A stretch of DNA of 16,111 nucleotides from positions 1-16,111 of the forward strand of contig CAAFYG010000048.1 in the NCBI GenBank assembly GCA_900767195.1, written 5' to 3'. Each line of letters begins with the position of its first letter. The stretch's first letter is position 1. Origin of the DNA: Clostridia bacterium. GTDB taxonomy: Bacteria; Bacillota; Clostridia; Christensenellales; Borkfalkiaceae. The notes under the pieces are model-generated. The model was given only the letters and a program-made list of their open reading frames with translations, was not told where the DNA came from and ran no database searches. The position numbers and the translations under genes are program-made. Below, in pieces: positions 1 to 7,108 of the stretch.

Positions 1-1
1 A

Positions 2-2457
2 AACGGTCAAAAAATAAATAATCTCACCGATAAAGACGGCGGCACAGTCATCTTATACGCCGTGTGGCAGGCAAAAACTTACACAATCAAGTTTAATACC
101 GATGGCGGCAACTTCGTGCAGGAGACTTCCGCCACATTCGATTCCGTTCTTCCGAACGCGGGCGTACCCGCGCGCAAAGGCTATCGATTCTGCGGCTATT
201 TCAGCCAAGCGGGCGGCAAAGGCGTGCAATTCTACGATGCTTCGGGCAAAGCGGCGCAAAATAAAACGTACGCCGAAGATCGGAATATCGAGCTGTACGC
301 ATACTGGTCGGTGATTTCCTACAACATAGATTTGTACAGCGGCGGCAGATACGTAAAAACGCTTGAAAACGTAGCGTTCGATCATCTGCGCCTGCCTTCC
401 GCCGCCGCGCTGAATCTCTCGCGCGAACATTATAATTTCGTCGGTTGGAATCTGTACGACAATCAGGATTGGAAAATGTTCTCGGCGGACGTCGTTTATA
501 CCGTGGGCATCGGGTACGAGCAGGGCGAAACGGTAACTCTCTACGCCGCGTGGAAGGAGAAGAACGTCTATTCCGTCAACTACGATGCGAACGGCGGGGG
601 CGGCGCGCCGGGGGTAGAGCAGAAGCATGAGGACGAAACGTTCGCGTTAAGCGATACAATCCCCACGCGCGAAAATTATACTTTTCTCGGTTGGGCGCGT
701 ACGCCCGATGCGAATTTAGCAGACTACCCCGCAGGGCTTGTGAAGAAGCTTACAATGGGCGGCGAGCCGATCACCCTGTACGCGGTGTGGAAGCGCAACC
801 CGTCGCTTTCCTTCGATGCGAACGGCGGTGCGTTTTCGTCCGCGCCGGAAATCAGATACCCGGCGGCGGGCAGCGAAGAAAGTATTCCGTCGGCTGCGCC
901 CGAAAAGGCGGGGCATATCTTCGCCGGTTGGAGTACGAAAAAAGATGCTTCGATCGCGGACTACCCCGCAGACGGCAGCCAAAAAATCACAATGCCCGAT
1001 GCCGATACTCTGCTGTACGCCGTGTGGCAAAAGCAGAAATATACAATCACGCACGCCGTAGCTTCAAGCGATTTCGAAATCGTCGGCTTGCTCGGCGAGT
1101 ACGAATACGAATCGGCGGCAACGTTCACGATTCAAACCGCCGCAGGCGCAACGGGCAAACCGATCGTGTACGTCAACGGCGAGCTTCTGGCGGCGAAAAA
1201 CGGCGAATATATATTCACCGTGCGCGGCGAATCGCACGTATTCGTAGCGGAGGCGGACGGCTCTGCGCTCACGCTCGTGTATTCCGCGAACGGCGGCACG
1301 GGCGCGCCCTACGATAATCAGGTTTATCAATCGGGCGATACCGCCACGATTCTGCCGACAACGCCCACCCGTTACGGATATACGTTCCTCGGCTGGGCGG
1401 CGGAACAAAACGCCGAAGTAGCGCAGTACAAGAAAGGCGAAACATATACGTTTGCCGGCGCAAGCGCGGTGCTTTACGCGGTGTGGAAAGCAAACGCCTA
1501 CACGGTAGTTTACAACGCGAACGGCGGCGCGGGCGATATGCGAAACGGCGAATTTACGTTCGGCACGAAAGGCGCGCTCGCGAAAAATTCGTTTGCGAAA
1601 ATCGGATACACGTTTGTCGGCTGGTCACTTTCTCAAAACGGCGCAGCGGCGTATAAAGACGGCGCGGAAATCGCCGACCTGTGCGCGGACGAAAACGGCA
1701 CAATCACTCTGTATGCCGTGTGGAAACAAACGGTTACGCAGATTTCGTTCGATGCCGAAGGCGGCAAGGAAAACAACGGTACGCTTTCCGTGGCGTATGG
1801 CGAAGAGCTTACGGGCGAAAAGCTGACTTTCCCCACGCGCAGCGGCTATAAATTCGCGGGGTATTTCACGCAGCGGGGCGGCGCGGGCGAAGAGATTTTC
1901 GATGCCGCGTTAAACGCCGTGGTTTCGGGCGGCTGGAATAAAAATCTCACCGCGCTCACTCTCTACGCCGGCTGGCAGCCGATCTCCTACACGATTGTGT
2001 ACATGAACGGCGCGGACAAAGTAAAAAGCCAAACGGCGGTATACGATACAAGTTTTAACCTTCTCACCGCCGCCGAACTTGCAATCACGCCGAGCCAAGC
2101 CTATCATCATTTCGCAGGCTGGACTACCGCGCCTTCCGGGCAGGTGGTAATGTACGCGGACGGGCAGAAAATATCAGATCCGCTTTCGGCTACCGACGGC
2201 GAAGAAGTAATTTTCTACGCGATATTTGCCAAAAACGAGAAGTATTCCGTGCTTTACAATGCAAACGGCGGCAGCAACGCGCCCGTAGACGCCAATACGT
2301 ATTATGTGGGCGAAACCGTAACTTTCAGTACCGTGAAACCCGAAAAAGAAGGGTATAACTTTGAAGGCTGGAGTTTCGATCCGAACGGCGGAGCGTTGAT
2401 TCATGCCGAAACAGTCATGCAAGAAGGCGGCATAACGCTTTACGCCGTTTGGCAAGC
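2..2457 (+). repeat. Array of InlB B-type (Listeria-Bacteroides) protein repeats
   Basis: Module boundaries read from the terminal YA[VAG]W-like motif fall near bases 61, 310, 558, 792, 1029, 1491, 1725, 1977, 2232 and 2457. Most units start with a [Y/F]xANGG or related strand and carry G[YH]xFxGW in the middle. Three units (about 62-310, 1726-1977 and 1978-2232) are more divergent, with FCGYF, FAGYF and FAGW in place of the canonical centre. The copies are clearly diverged at DNA level, so this is an old protein-level array rather than a recent tandem duplication. Confidence 0.85.
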
Positions 2458-4135
2458 CGGCGAAACTTTAACCGCGCAAATCAATGCCGTGAAATCCGCA
2501 AACGCTTCGTTGAAAACATCCCTCGATAGTTTAACCGGCACGGTGACGGGCGAAAACGGATTGTCCGAAAAAATTGCCGATCTTCTCACGCGCATGAACG
2601 CCGCCGAAAGCACGCTGAATTCTCTCGGCGCAACTTACGCTACGATTGCCGCCCTTAATACCGAGATAAACGCCTTAAAATCAACGCTTGCGGCGGCAGA
2701 TACGGCGTTGAGCAACAGAATTTCGGCAGTAGACGAAAGGCTTACCGCAGAAGCGGGAAATTTAACGAATTTAATCGGCCAAAAAGCAAATCAATCTGAT
2801 TTTACGAGCTTAAAAGAAGCCTTTGATGCCGCAAAAATTCTTTTGGATAGCGAAATCGAAACTCGCGGTAAAAAAGATGCGGAACTTGCGGCAAAAATCA
2901 CCGTCTTGCAATCTTCTTACGATACTTTATCGCAAAAACTGACTAAAGAAATTCAGAAAGTAACAGATACGATTCAGGCGAAAGTGACGGAATTAACAGA
3001 AGGAAAAGCGGATAAAACCGCTTTGACCGAATTAAAAAAAGCCTTTGATGATGCGAATACATTGTTAAGCGGGCAGGTAGCAGATCTTTTTTCTAAACAT
3101 GATATTCTCAAAGGCAGGGTTGCAAGTTTAGAAACTACTTACGATCAGGCAATAGCGGAATTAAGGCAGCAAATAAGCGACTTAAATACACAACTTACCG
3201 CAGCGGTAAGCAATTTAACAAACAAAAAAGCGGATAAAACCGCTTTGGATGCATTAGACCAAAATTTAACCGAAGCCAAACGACTTCTGAATCTCGATGT
3301 CAAAGGACTTCAAGACGAAGACGCCGCACTCAAAGGCGAACTTGCCGCGCTCAAAGGCGAACTCGAAACTTTAAAAGTCTCGTATGCGGCGGCAGATACG
3401 GCGTTGCAGAAAAAAATAAACGACGTGCAGCGGCAGCTCAACGAAGCGGCGCAAAAAATATCCGATTTAAACAGCCAAAAAGCAAATCAATCTGATTTTG
3501 CGAGGTTAAAAGAATCGTTCGAAAGCGCGGAAGCTTTATTAAACAGTGAAATTGCCGCCCGTACAAATAAAGACGATACTCTCGATATGAAAGATGCGGA
3601 GCTTGAAGCGAAAGATGCAAAGCTCGCAGCGAAAATCGCCGATCTTACAAATGCGTTGCATACGGCGCAAAGCGCGTTGGAAACGAAAATAAACGAAGTA
3701 ACCCGTCGGCTGGACGAAGCTATCCGAGATCTCAACGCTTCGATTGCGAGCAACGCTTCCAACGTAGAAGAAAAGCTTGCCGCGGCAAAACGCGCGTATG
3801 AAGCGGCGGACGTAGTGATCTGCGGCGAAATCGCTTCGCTGAAAGATAAAGATACCGAGCTTTCGGGGCAGATTTCCGCGTTGGAACTTTCCTGCAAAGC
3901 GGCGGACGAAGCGCTTTGGGCGGGTATCAGGCAGGTGCAGGAAAATCTCGAATCCTTGCGCGCGGGCATGGAAAGCAAAAATAACGAATTAGGAAACGAC
4001 ATCGATTCCGTGGGCGCGGAAAACGAACGACTGATTTTTCTGAACGTGGTATTTTACGTTGTGCTGGGGGTAACGGTACTCACGTCCGTCCTCGTGTCGA
4101 AAGTAAGAAAACCGCTGAAAAAGCACAGGAAATAA
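2..4135 (+). CDS. Giant InlB-repeat surface protein with coiled-coil stalk and C-terminal membrane anchor (5' end outside window)
   Basis: The frame is open from base 2, so this is the last 1377 residues of a longer protein. A GTG at 62 lies inside a repeat and is not a start. Bases 2-2457 encode beta modules of 70-85 residues ending in LYAVW/LYAAW-type motifs, with GYxFxGW in the middle, the signature of Listeria-Bacteroides (InlB B) repeats. One module (about 1036-1266) differs and carries VYVNGEL and YIFTV. Bases 2460-4015 encode a Lys/Glu/Ala/Leu-rich helical region with heptad-like spacing, read as a coiled-coil stalk. A hydrophobic segment follows (4031-4100), then a basic tail KVRKPLKKHRK. 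There is no LPXTG motif, so I infer anchoring by the membrane segment with a cytosolic tail. Likely role: a cell-surface adhesin or ligand-binding head on a stalk. It ends 34 bases before the convergent regulator gene. Its ligand is unknown, and its promoter and any signal peptide are out of view. Confidence 0.9.
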   Translation, partial: NGQKINNLTDKDGGTVILYAVWQAKTYTIKFNTDGGNFVQETSATFDSVLPNAGVPARKGYRFCGYFSQAGGKGVQFYDASGKAAQNKTYAEDRNIELYAYWSVISYNIDLYSGGRYVKTLENVAFDHLRLPSAAALNLSREHYNFVGWNLYDNQDWKMFSADVVYTVGIGYEQGETVTLYAAWKEKNVYSVNYDANGGGGAPGVEQKHEDETFALSDTIPTRENYTFLGWARTPDANLADYPAGLVKKLTMGGEPITLYAVWKRNPSLSFDANGGAFSSAPEIRYPAAGSEESIPSAAPEKAGHIFAGWSTKKDASIADYPADGSQKITMPDADTLLYAVWQKQKYTITHAVASSDFEIVGLLGEYEYESAATFTIQTAAGATGKPIVYVNGELLAAKNGEYIFTVRGESHVFVAEADGSALTLVYSANGGTGAPYDNQVYQSGDTATILPTTPTRYGYTFLGWAAEQNAEVAQYKKGETYTFAGASAVLYAVWKANAYTVVYNANGGAGDMRNGEFTFGTKGALAKNSFAKIGYTFVGWSLSQNGAAAYKDGAEIADLCADENGTITLYAVWKQTVTQISFDAEGGKENNGTLSVAYGEELTGEKLTFPTRSGYKFAGYFTQRGGAGEEIFDAALNAVVSGGWNKNLTALTLYAGWQPISYTIVYMNGADKVKSQTAVYDTSFNLLTAAELAITPSQAYHHFAGWTTAPSGQVVMYADGQKISDPLSATDGEEVIFYAIFAKNEKYSVLYNANGGSNAPVDANTYYVGETVTFSTVKPEKEGYNFEGWSFDPNGGALIHAETVMQEGGITLYAVWQAGETLTAQINAVKSANASLKTSLDSLTGTVTGENGLSEKIADLLTRMNAAESTLNSLGATYATIAALNTEINALKSTLAAADTALSNRISAVDERLTAEAGNLTNLIGQKANQSDFTSLKEAFDAAKILLDSEIETRGKKDAELAAKITVLQSSYDTLSQKLTKEIQKVTDTIQAKVTELTEGKADKTALTELKKAFDDANTLLSGQVADLFSKHDILKGRVASLETTYDQAIAELRQQISDLNTQLTAAVSNLTNKKADKTALDALDQNLTEAKRLLNLDVKGLQDEDAALKGELAALKGELETLKVSYAAADTALQKKINDVQRQLNEAAQKISDLNSQKANQSDFARLKESFESAEALLNSEIAARTNKDDTLDMKDAELEAKDAKLAAKIADLTNALHTAQSALETKINEVTRRLDEAIRDLNASIASNASNVEEKLAAAKRAYEAADVVICGEIASLKDKDTELSGQISALELSCKAADEALWAGIRQVQENLESLRAGMESKNNELGNDIDSVGAENERLIFLNVVFYVVLGVTVLTSVLVSKVRKPLKKHRK
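2783..3520 (+). repeat. 74-residue (222-bp) periodic repeat in the coiled-coil stalk
   Basis: The motif K-A-[ND]-[QK]-[ST]-[DA]-[FL] recurs with its lysine codon at 2783, 3005, 3227 and 3479, giving spacings of 222, 222 and 252 bp (74, 74 and 84 residues). The longer third interval contains an extra ALKGE-type heptad. Parts are nearly identical in DNA: a 22-bp block (AAAAGCGGATAAAACCGCTTTG) at 3004 and 3226, another at 2689 and 3385 around GCGGCGGCAGATACGGCG, and a ~40-bp block at 2779 and 3475 with two differences. Confidence 0.85.
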
Positions 4136-4169
4136 TTTGCAGACGAAAAAATAAAACGCAAAAAATGAA

Positions 4170-4958
4170 CTATTTCAAACGGCTCGGCGCAACGCCGCGC
4201 CGTTCTTTATAAAATCGAGAAAATTGACTTACGTCCGAAAACCCCACCTGCGTTGCCACCGCCGAAACGGAAAGCTCGCTGCTTTTCAAAAGCGCGTCCG
4301 CCTCCGAAAGTCTCCGTTGTAAAAGGTATTCTTTGGGCGGCAAACCGTATTCTTTAATGAAAAGTTTGCGGAAATAATCGGGCGAAAACCCCGCCATGTC
4401 CGCAAGAAAAGCCACGGTGATATCCGTCATATAATAGTTGTCGATATAAATTTTCACATAGTGCAGCGAAGAAACTTCGGGCGAAGAATTCGGCTCGGAG
4501 CGTGTCAACTCGCATAAAATTTCGTCCGTAAGTCCGTCGATGGCAAGGGCGAAATTTTTCTTTTTTTCGCGGTATTCCAGTCGGATTTTCGCAAACAGAT
4601 CGGCGATTTTTTCCGAAACAGAATGAAAGATGCTGCTTTCCAGCGCAATTTCGCGCGTAGGGTAGAATCCCACGGCAAGAATATTGCAATTTTTTTCGTG
4701 AACTTCGTTATGCACGGTATACGATTTATAAAATACCACCGAATTATCTTCAAAGCGGAAGTGCTTGTCCGTGTTGAACGCGCGTTCGTACGGCACTAAA
4801 AATTCGCCGGATTTGTAGGGCATCGCGTCGTTTTGCCGATACTCCGAGCTGCCCTTGCCGCCGAGATAATACACAAGCTCGCAATAATCGTGAAAATGCG
4901 GCGGAATCACCGTGCCGCGTTTTCTGAAACAGTCCAGAAAAAATTGAAATTTTGCCAT
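4170..4958 (-). CDS. AraC-family transcriptional regulator with N-terminal cupin-like sensor domain
   Basis: The protein has 262 residues, a normal length for cupin-type AraC regulators. Residues 15-65 contain PPHFHDYCELVYY and GEFLVP, the pattern of the small-molecule-sensing cupin of this family. Residues 165-262 form the two-helix-turn-helix DNA-binding domain, seen in YIDNYYMTDITVAFLADMAG, FSPDYFRKLF and VATQVGFSDVSQFSRFYKE. I start it at the ATG at 4958 because AAGGCGGGG lies six bases upstream and a consensus promoter sits just before that. The frame stays open to a TTG at 5048, but that extension contains the promoter itself. The gene is divergent from the sugar-uptake operon, the usual position for a local activator, and a 21-bp-spaced direct repeat in the shared spacer is a good candidate for its operator. 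The inducer is probably a sugar taken up by the operon (inference). The family call is firm. Confidence 0.93.
   Translation of the reverse strand: MAKFQFFLDCFRKRGTVIPPHFHDYCELVYYLGGKGSSEYRQNDAMPYKSGEFLVPYERAFNTDKHFRFEDNSVVFYKSYTVHNEVHEKNCNILAVGFYPTREIALESSIFHSVSEKIADLFAKIRLEYREKKKNFALAIDGLTDEILCELTRSEPNSSPEVSSLHYVKIYIDNYYMTDITVAFLADMAGFSPDYFRKLFIKEYGLPPKEYLLQRRLSEADALLKSSELSVSAVATQVGFSDVSQFSRFYKERRGVAPSRLK
4178..4204. terminator. Hairpin between convergent genes, possible bidirectional terminator
   Basis: AACGGCTCGGCG, a CAA loop, then CGCCGCGCCGTT form a 12-pair stem with one mismatch. On the minus strand the hairpin covers the last codons of the regulator and is followed about 12 nt later by a run of six T. 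On the plus strand it lies ~43 bases past the stop of the surface-protein gene, with an A-rich run before it but only CTTTAT after it. The stem is strong; the T tracts are displaced, so terminator function is only plausible. Confidence 0.4.
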
Positions 4959-4964
4959 ATTTTT

Positions 4965-4973
4965 CCCCGCCTT
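4965..4973 (-). promoter_or_regulatory. Ribosome binding site that sets the regulator start
   Basis: Read on the minus strand, AAGGCGGGG lies six bases before ATG at 4958. It supports this start over the TTG at 5048, which would require translation from upstream of the mapped -10 and -35 boxes. Confidence 0.65.
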
Positions 4974-5005
4974 TAAAAATTTTCTTAAATCAAGCTCTTG
5001 CAAAA

Positions 5006-5035
5006 AGTATACACCCTCCGCGCCGGTTTTGTCAA
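5006..5035 (-). promoter_or_regulatory. Sigma-A promoter of the AraC-type regulator
   Basis: On the minus strand, TTGACA (5030-5035) is separated by 18 bases from TATACT (5006-5011). The -35 is a perfect consensus match and the -10 differs at one position. Transcription would begin near 4998-5000, giving a leader of about 40 bases before the ATG at 4958. Confidence 0.8.
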
Positions 5036-5065
5036 TGATTCGAAACAAAAAAACTTGCTAAAAGA

Positions 5066-5096
5066 CGGATTTTCACAAAAATTCGTCGGGTTTTCA
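5066..5096 (+). promoter_or_regulatory. Candidate AraC-type operator: direct repeat CGGRTTTTCA spaced 21 bp
   Basis: CGGATTTTCA (5066-5075) and CGGGTTTTCA (5087-5096) are direct repeats with nine of ten bases identical and starts 21 bp apart, two turns of B-DNA. AraC-family dimers classically bind direct half-sites at this spacing. The right copy ends two bases before the -35 box of the rightward operon, where a class II activator would touch sigma. The site also lies ~30 bp upstream of the regulator's own -35, so autoregulation is possible. Confidence 0.6.
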
Positions 5097-5098
5097 TA

Positions 5099-5128
5099 TT
5101 TACATCGCCGTCCGGGAAATGATATAAT
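5099..5128 (+). promoter_or_regulatory. Sigma-A promoter of the sugar-uptake operon
   Basis: TTTACA (5099-5104) is separated by 18 bases from a perfect TATAAT (5123-5128). Transcription would start near 5135, about 40 bases before the nucleoside hydrolase ATG. The imperfect -35 and 18-base spacing fit a promoter that needs an activator. I found no clear catabolite-repression (cre) box in the spacer. Confidence 0.75.
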
Positions 5129-5175
5129 AAAAATACAAAAACTCAAAAGCGGAAAATATCAGGCAGGTTTAATTT

Positions 5176-6099
5176 ATGGAAGAGTACGAAATCATTCTCG
5201 ATACCGATATCGGCGACGACATCGACGACGCGTATGCTCTTGCGCTTTTAATGGCGGAAAAGGCAAACCTTCTCGGCGTCACCACGGTATACAGAAATGC
5301 CGTGCAGCGGGCGAAAATCGCCGCGAGACTTATCGGATTATGGCAAAGAAACATTCCCGTGTACGCAGGCGAAAGCTATCCCGAAAAGCAGCCGCTTTTC
5401 CGCTTCGATAAGGCGGATGAAGGCAACGTGCCGAATATTCCGCATTATATCTCGGGGGAAATGCAAAGCGAAAAAATCGGCGGCGAAAACGCGGTTGACT
5501 TTATTCTGAACGCGTTGCGCGCCCGTCCGCACGAGATCACGATTCTCGCCATCGGACCTTTCACCAATCTCGCGGCGGCGATCAAAAAAGATAAAAACGC
5601 ATTTCTGCTCGCCAAAGAAGTGGTGATCATGGGCGGCGACTACACCGAAAGCGAGGCGGAATGGAATGTGCTTTGCGATCCCGAAGCCGCGGCGGCGTTG
5701 TTTTCTTCCGGCGTAAAAATCCGCGCGGTGGGGGTAGACGTTACGCAGCATTGCCGGTTTTCTCCCGAAACGCTCGCCTACCTTCGCGCGCTGAAAAATC
5801 CGAAAAACAGACTGCTGCTTCGTATGACGGAAATCTGGATCGCGCACAATGCAGAAAAGGGCGTGCCGCCCACAATGCACGATCCGCTCACGGCGGAAGC
5901 GCTTTTTCACAAAGATCTCGTGCGGTTTGAAACGGGCAGATACGAGGTATGCCTTACGGGCGAAAAGCGCGGCTTCACGCAAAAGAGCGAAACGGGCGCG
6001 CAAATCGAATACGCCGCGGCGGCAAACGTGCCGAAGTTTATGGAGATTTTGAAAAACAATCTCAGCCGGGAAGATCGGAGAGGGGGAACAAACGAATGA
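5176..6099 (+). CDS. Nucleoside hydrolase (inosine/uridine-preferring nucleoside hydrolase family)
   Basis: The 307-residue protein has the normal length and all main landmarks of the family: the calcium- and ribose-binding Asp cluster DTDIGDDIDDAYAL at residues 9-22, AIGPFTN at 125-131, VIMGGDY at 150-156, EWNVLCDPEAA at 162-172 and MHDPLTAEAL at 234-243, whose His-Asp pair corresponds to the catalytic and calcium-binding end of the site. Members cleave the N-glycosidic bond of ribonucleosides to a base and ribose. No signal peptide is visible, so it should act in the cytosol. The Asp motif is two residues longer than the DTDPGxDDA form of classical enzymes, so it belongs to a variant subgroup and its substrate is open. 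It is the first gene of the operon, with AGGCAGG eight bases before the ATG, and its stop overlaps the next start (ATGA). Its position ahead of a sugar importer suggests it acts on an imported compound. Confidence 0.9.
   Translation: MEEYEIILDTDIGDDIDDAYALALLMAEKANLLGVTTVYRNAVQRAKIAARLIGLWQRNIPVYAGESYPEKQPLFRFDKADEGNVPNIPHYISGEMQSEKIGGENAVDFILNALRARPHEITILAIGPFTNLAAAIKKDKNAFLLAKEVVIMGGDYTESEAEWNVLCDPEAAAALFSSGVKIRAVGVDVTQHCRFSPETLAYLRALKNPKNRLLLRMTEIWIAHNAEKGVPPTMHDPLTAEALFHKDLVRFETGRYEVCLTGEKRGFTQKSETGAQIEYAAAANVPKFMEILKNNLSREDRRGGTNE
6077..6086 (+). promoter_or_regulatory. Ribosome binding site that sets the first permease start
   Basis: GGAGAGGGGG lies nine bases before the ATG at 6096, inside the end of the nucleoside hydrolase gene. 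It decides against the longer open frame starting at 5949, which would overlap that gene by about 150 bases. Confidence 0.75.
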
Positions 6100-7094
6100 T
6101 TGAAGAAAACGCAGTCGCGGCAAATAAACAAGGCGGAAAACAAAGCGGAAAAATCGCGCCGCCGTACAAAAAACGCGCTTCGTTCAACGGCGTAACGCGC
6201 GGCAGAGAAGCGTTTCACTTTTTTCTCGCGGCAATTCCCGTACTCGGATTTCTGATTTTCGGGCTTGTGCCGCTTGTGCTTTCGCTTGCGCTGTCTTTCA
6301 CCAACGTGAAAATGTCTATTCTCGACGAATTCACGTTCGTGGGCATACAGAATTTCGTCACGCTTGCAAAAAACGTGTATTTTAAAAAATCCATCGTAAA
6401 CACGCTATACTATACGCTGAACGTGCCGCTTTCCATCGCTCTCGGACTTTTCATCGCGTATCTTGTAAACAAGGCGATGAAAGGCAAATACTTTTTCCGC
6501 TCGGTGTTTTTCATACCGTACGTCTGTTCCACCGTATCGATGGCGGTGGCGTGGAAAATCATGTACGATAAAGAATACGGCATCATCAATACGCTGCTTT
6601 CCTCGTTCGGCGTGGCGCAGATCGGCTGGATCACCACGCCGCAGACGTTTATGCTTTCCACGATAATCATGAGCGTATGGAGCGGCACGGGTTTTTGCGT
6701 GATTTTATATCAGGCCGCGCTTGCCAACGTAAACACGGCGTACTACGAATCGGCGAAGATCGACGGCGCAAGCAACGCGCGCGTGTTCTTTTCCATCTCT
6801 CTGCCCGCCGTTTCGCCCACCACGTTTTATCTTTTAACGATGAAGCTGATCGGCTCGTTGCAGGTGATGGCAGAGCCGGATATTCTCTCGGGCGGCAATT
6901 CCACCACGGGCGGTTTGAACTGGGCGGATATGACGGTAGTAAAGTTTCTGTATAAAACGTTCGGCGGCTCGTGGAATTCCATCGGCTTCGGCGTGGGCAG
7001 CGCGGCTGCGCTTATTTTAACGGTGTTTATCGCGCTTGTCACGTGGATCAATTTCCGCCTCGGCAAAAAATGGGTAAACTACGATATGGCGTAA
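6096..7094 (+). CDS. CUT1-family sugar ABC transporter permease (MalF/UgpA type)
   Basis: The 332-residue membrane protein is one of the two permease halves of a sugar importer. A hydrophilic basic N-terminus (residues 1-38) is followed by a long hydrophobic segment (41-68) and further segments near 101-125, 133-155, 184-210, 240-258 and 296-320. The cytoplasmic EAA loop, where the ATPase docks, is seen at 216-237 in YYESAKIDGASNARVFF and SISLP. The GLVPLVLSLALSF and YYTLNVPLSIALG patterns are typical of the MalF/UgpA/LacF branch of oligosaccharide importers. It is translationally coupled to the nucleoside hydrolase by ATGA and ends 14 bases before the second permease. The sugar cannot be read from the sequence; the GH43-like neighbour suggests a pentose oligosaccharide. 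Confidence 0.93.
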   Translation: MIEENAVAANKQGGKQSGKIAPPYKKRASFNGVTRGREAFHFFLAAIPVLGFLIFGLVPLVLSLALSFTNVKMSILDEFTFVGIQNFVTLAKNVYFKKSIVNTLYYTLNVPLSIALGLFIAYLVNKAMKGKYFFRSVFFIPYVCSTVSMAVAWKIMYDKEYGIINTLLSSFGVAQIGWITTPQTFMLSTIIMSVWSGTGFCVILYQAALANVNTAYYESAKIDGASNARVFFSISLPAVSPTTFYLLTMKLIGSLQVMAEPDILSGGNSTTGGLNWADMTVVKFLYKTFGGSWNSIGFGVGSAAALILTVFIALVTWINFRLGKKWVNYDMA

Positions 7095-7108
7095 GGGAGA
7101 AAAAGAAA

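Noticed and set aside
62..64. GTG as start of the surface protein
   Set aside because: The frame is open to base 2 and the residues before it (GGTVILYA) complete a normal InlB repeat ending, so the gene begins outside the window.
2779..3514. CRISPR-like or intergenic repeat array
   Set aside because: The repeats are in frame, spaced by whole codons and part of a coiled-coil protein; there is no short constant repeat with unique spacers.
4959..5175. Riboswitch or cre box in the divergent spacer
   Set aside because: Both predicted leaders are only about 40 bases, too short for known riboswitches, and no good match to the cre consensus was found.
5949..6095. Upstream extension of the first permease
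   Set aside because: It overlaps the nucleoside hydrolase by about 150 bases, has unlike composition, and the ATGA overlap with a strong ribosome site at 6077-6086 gives a better start.
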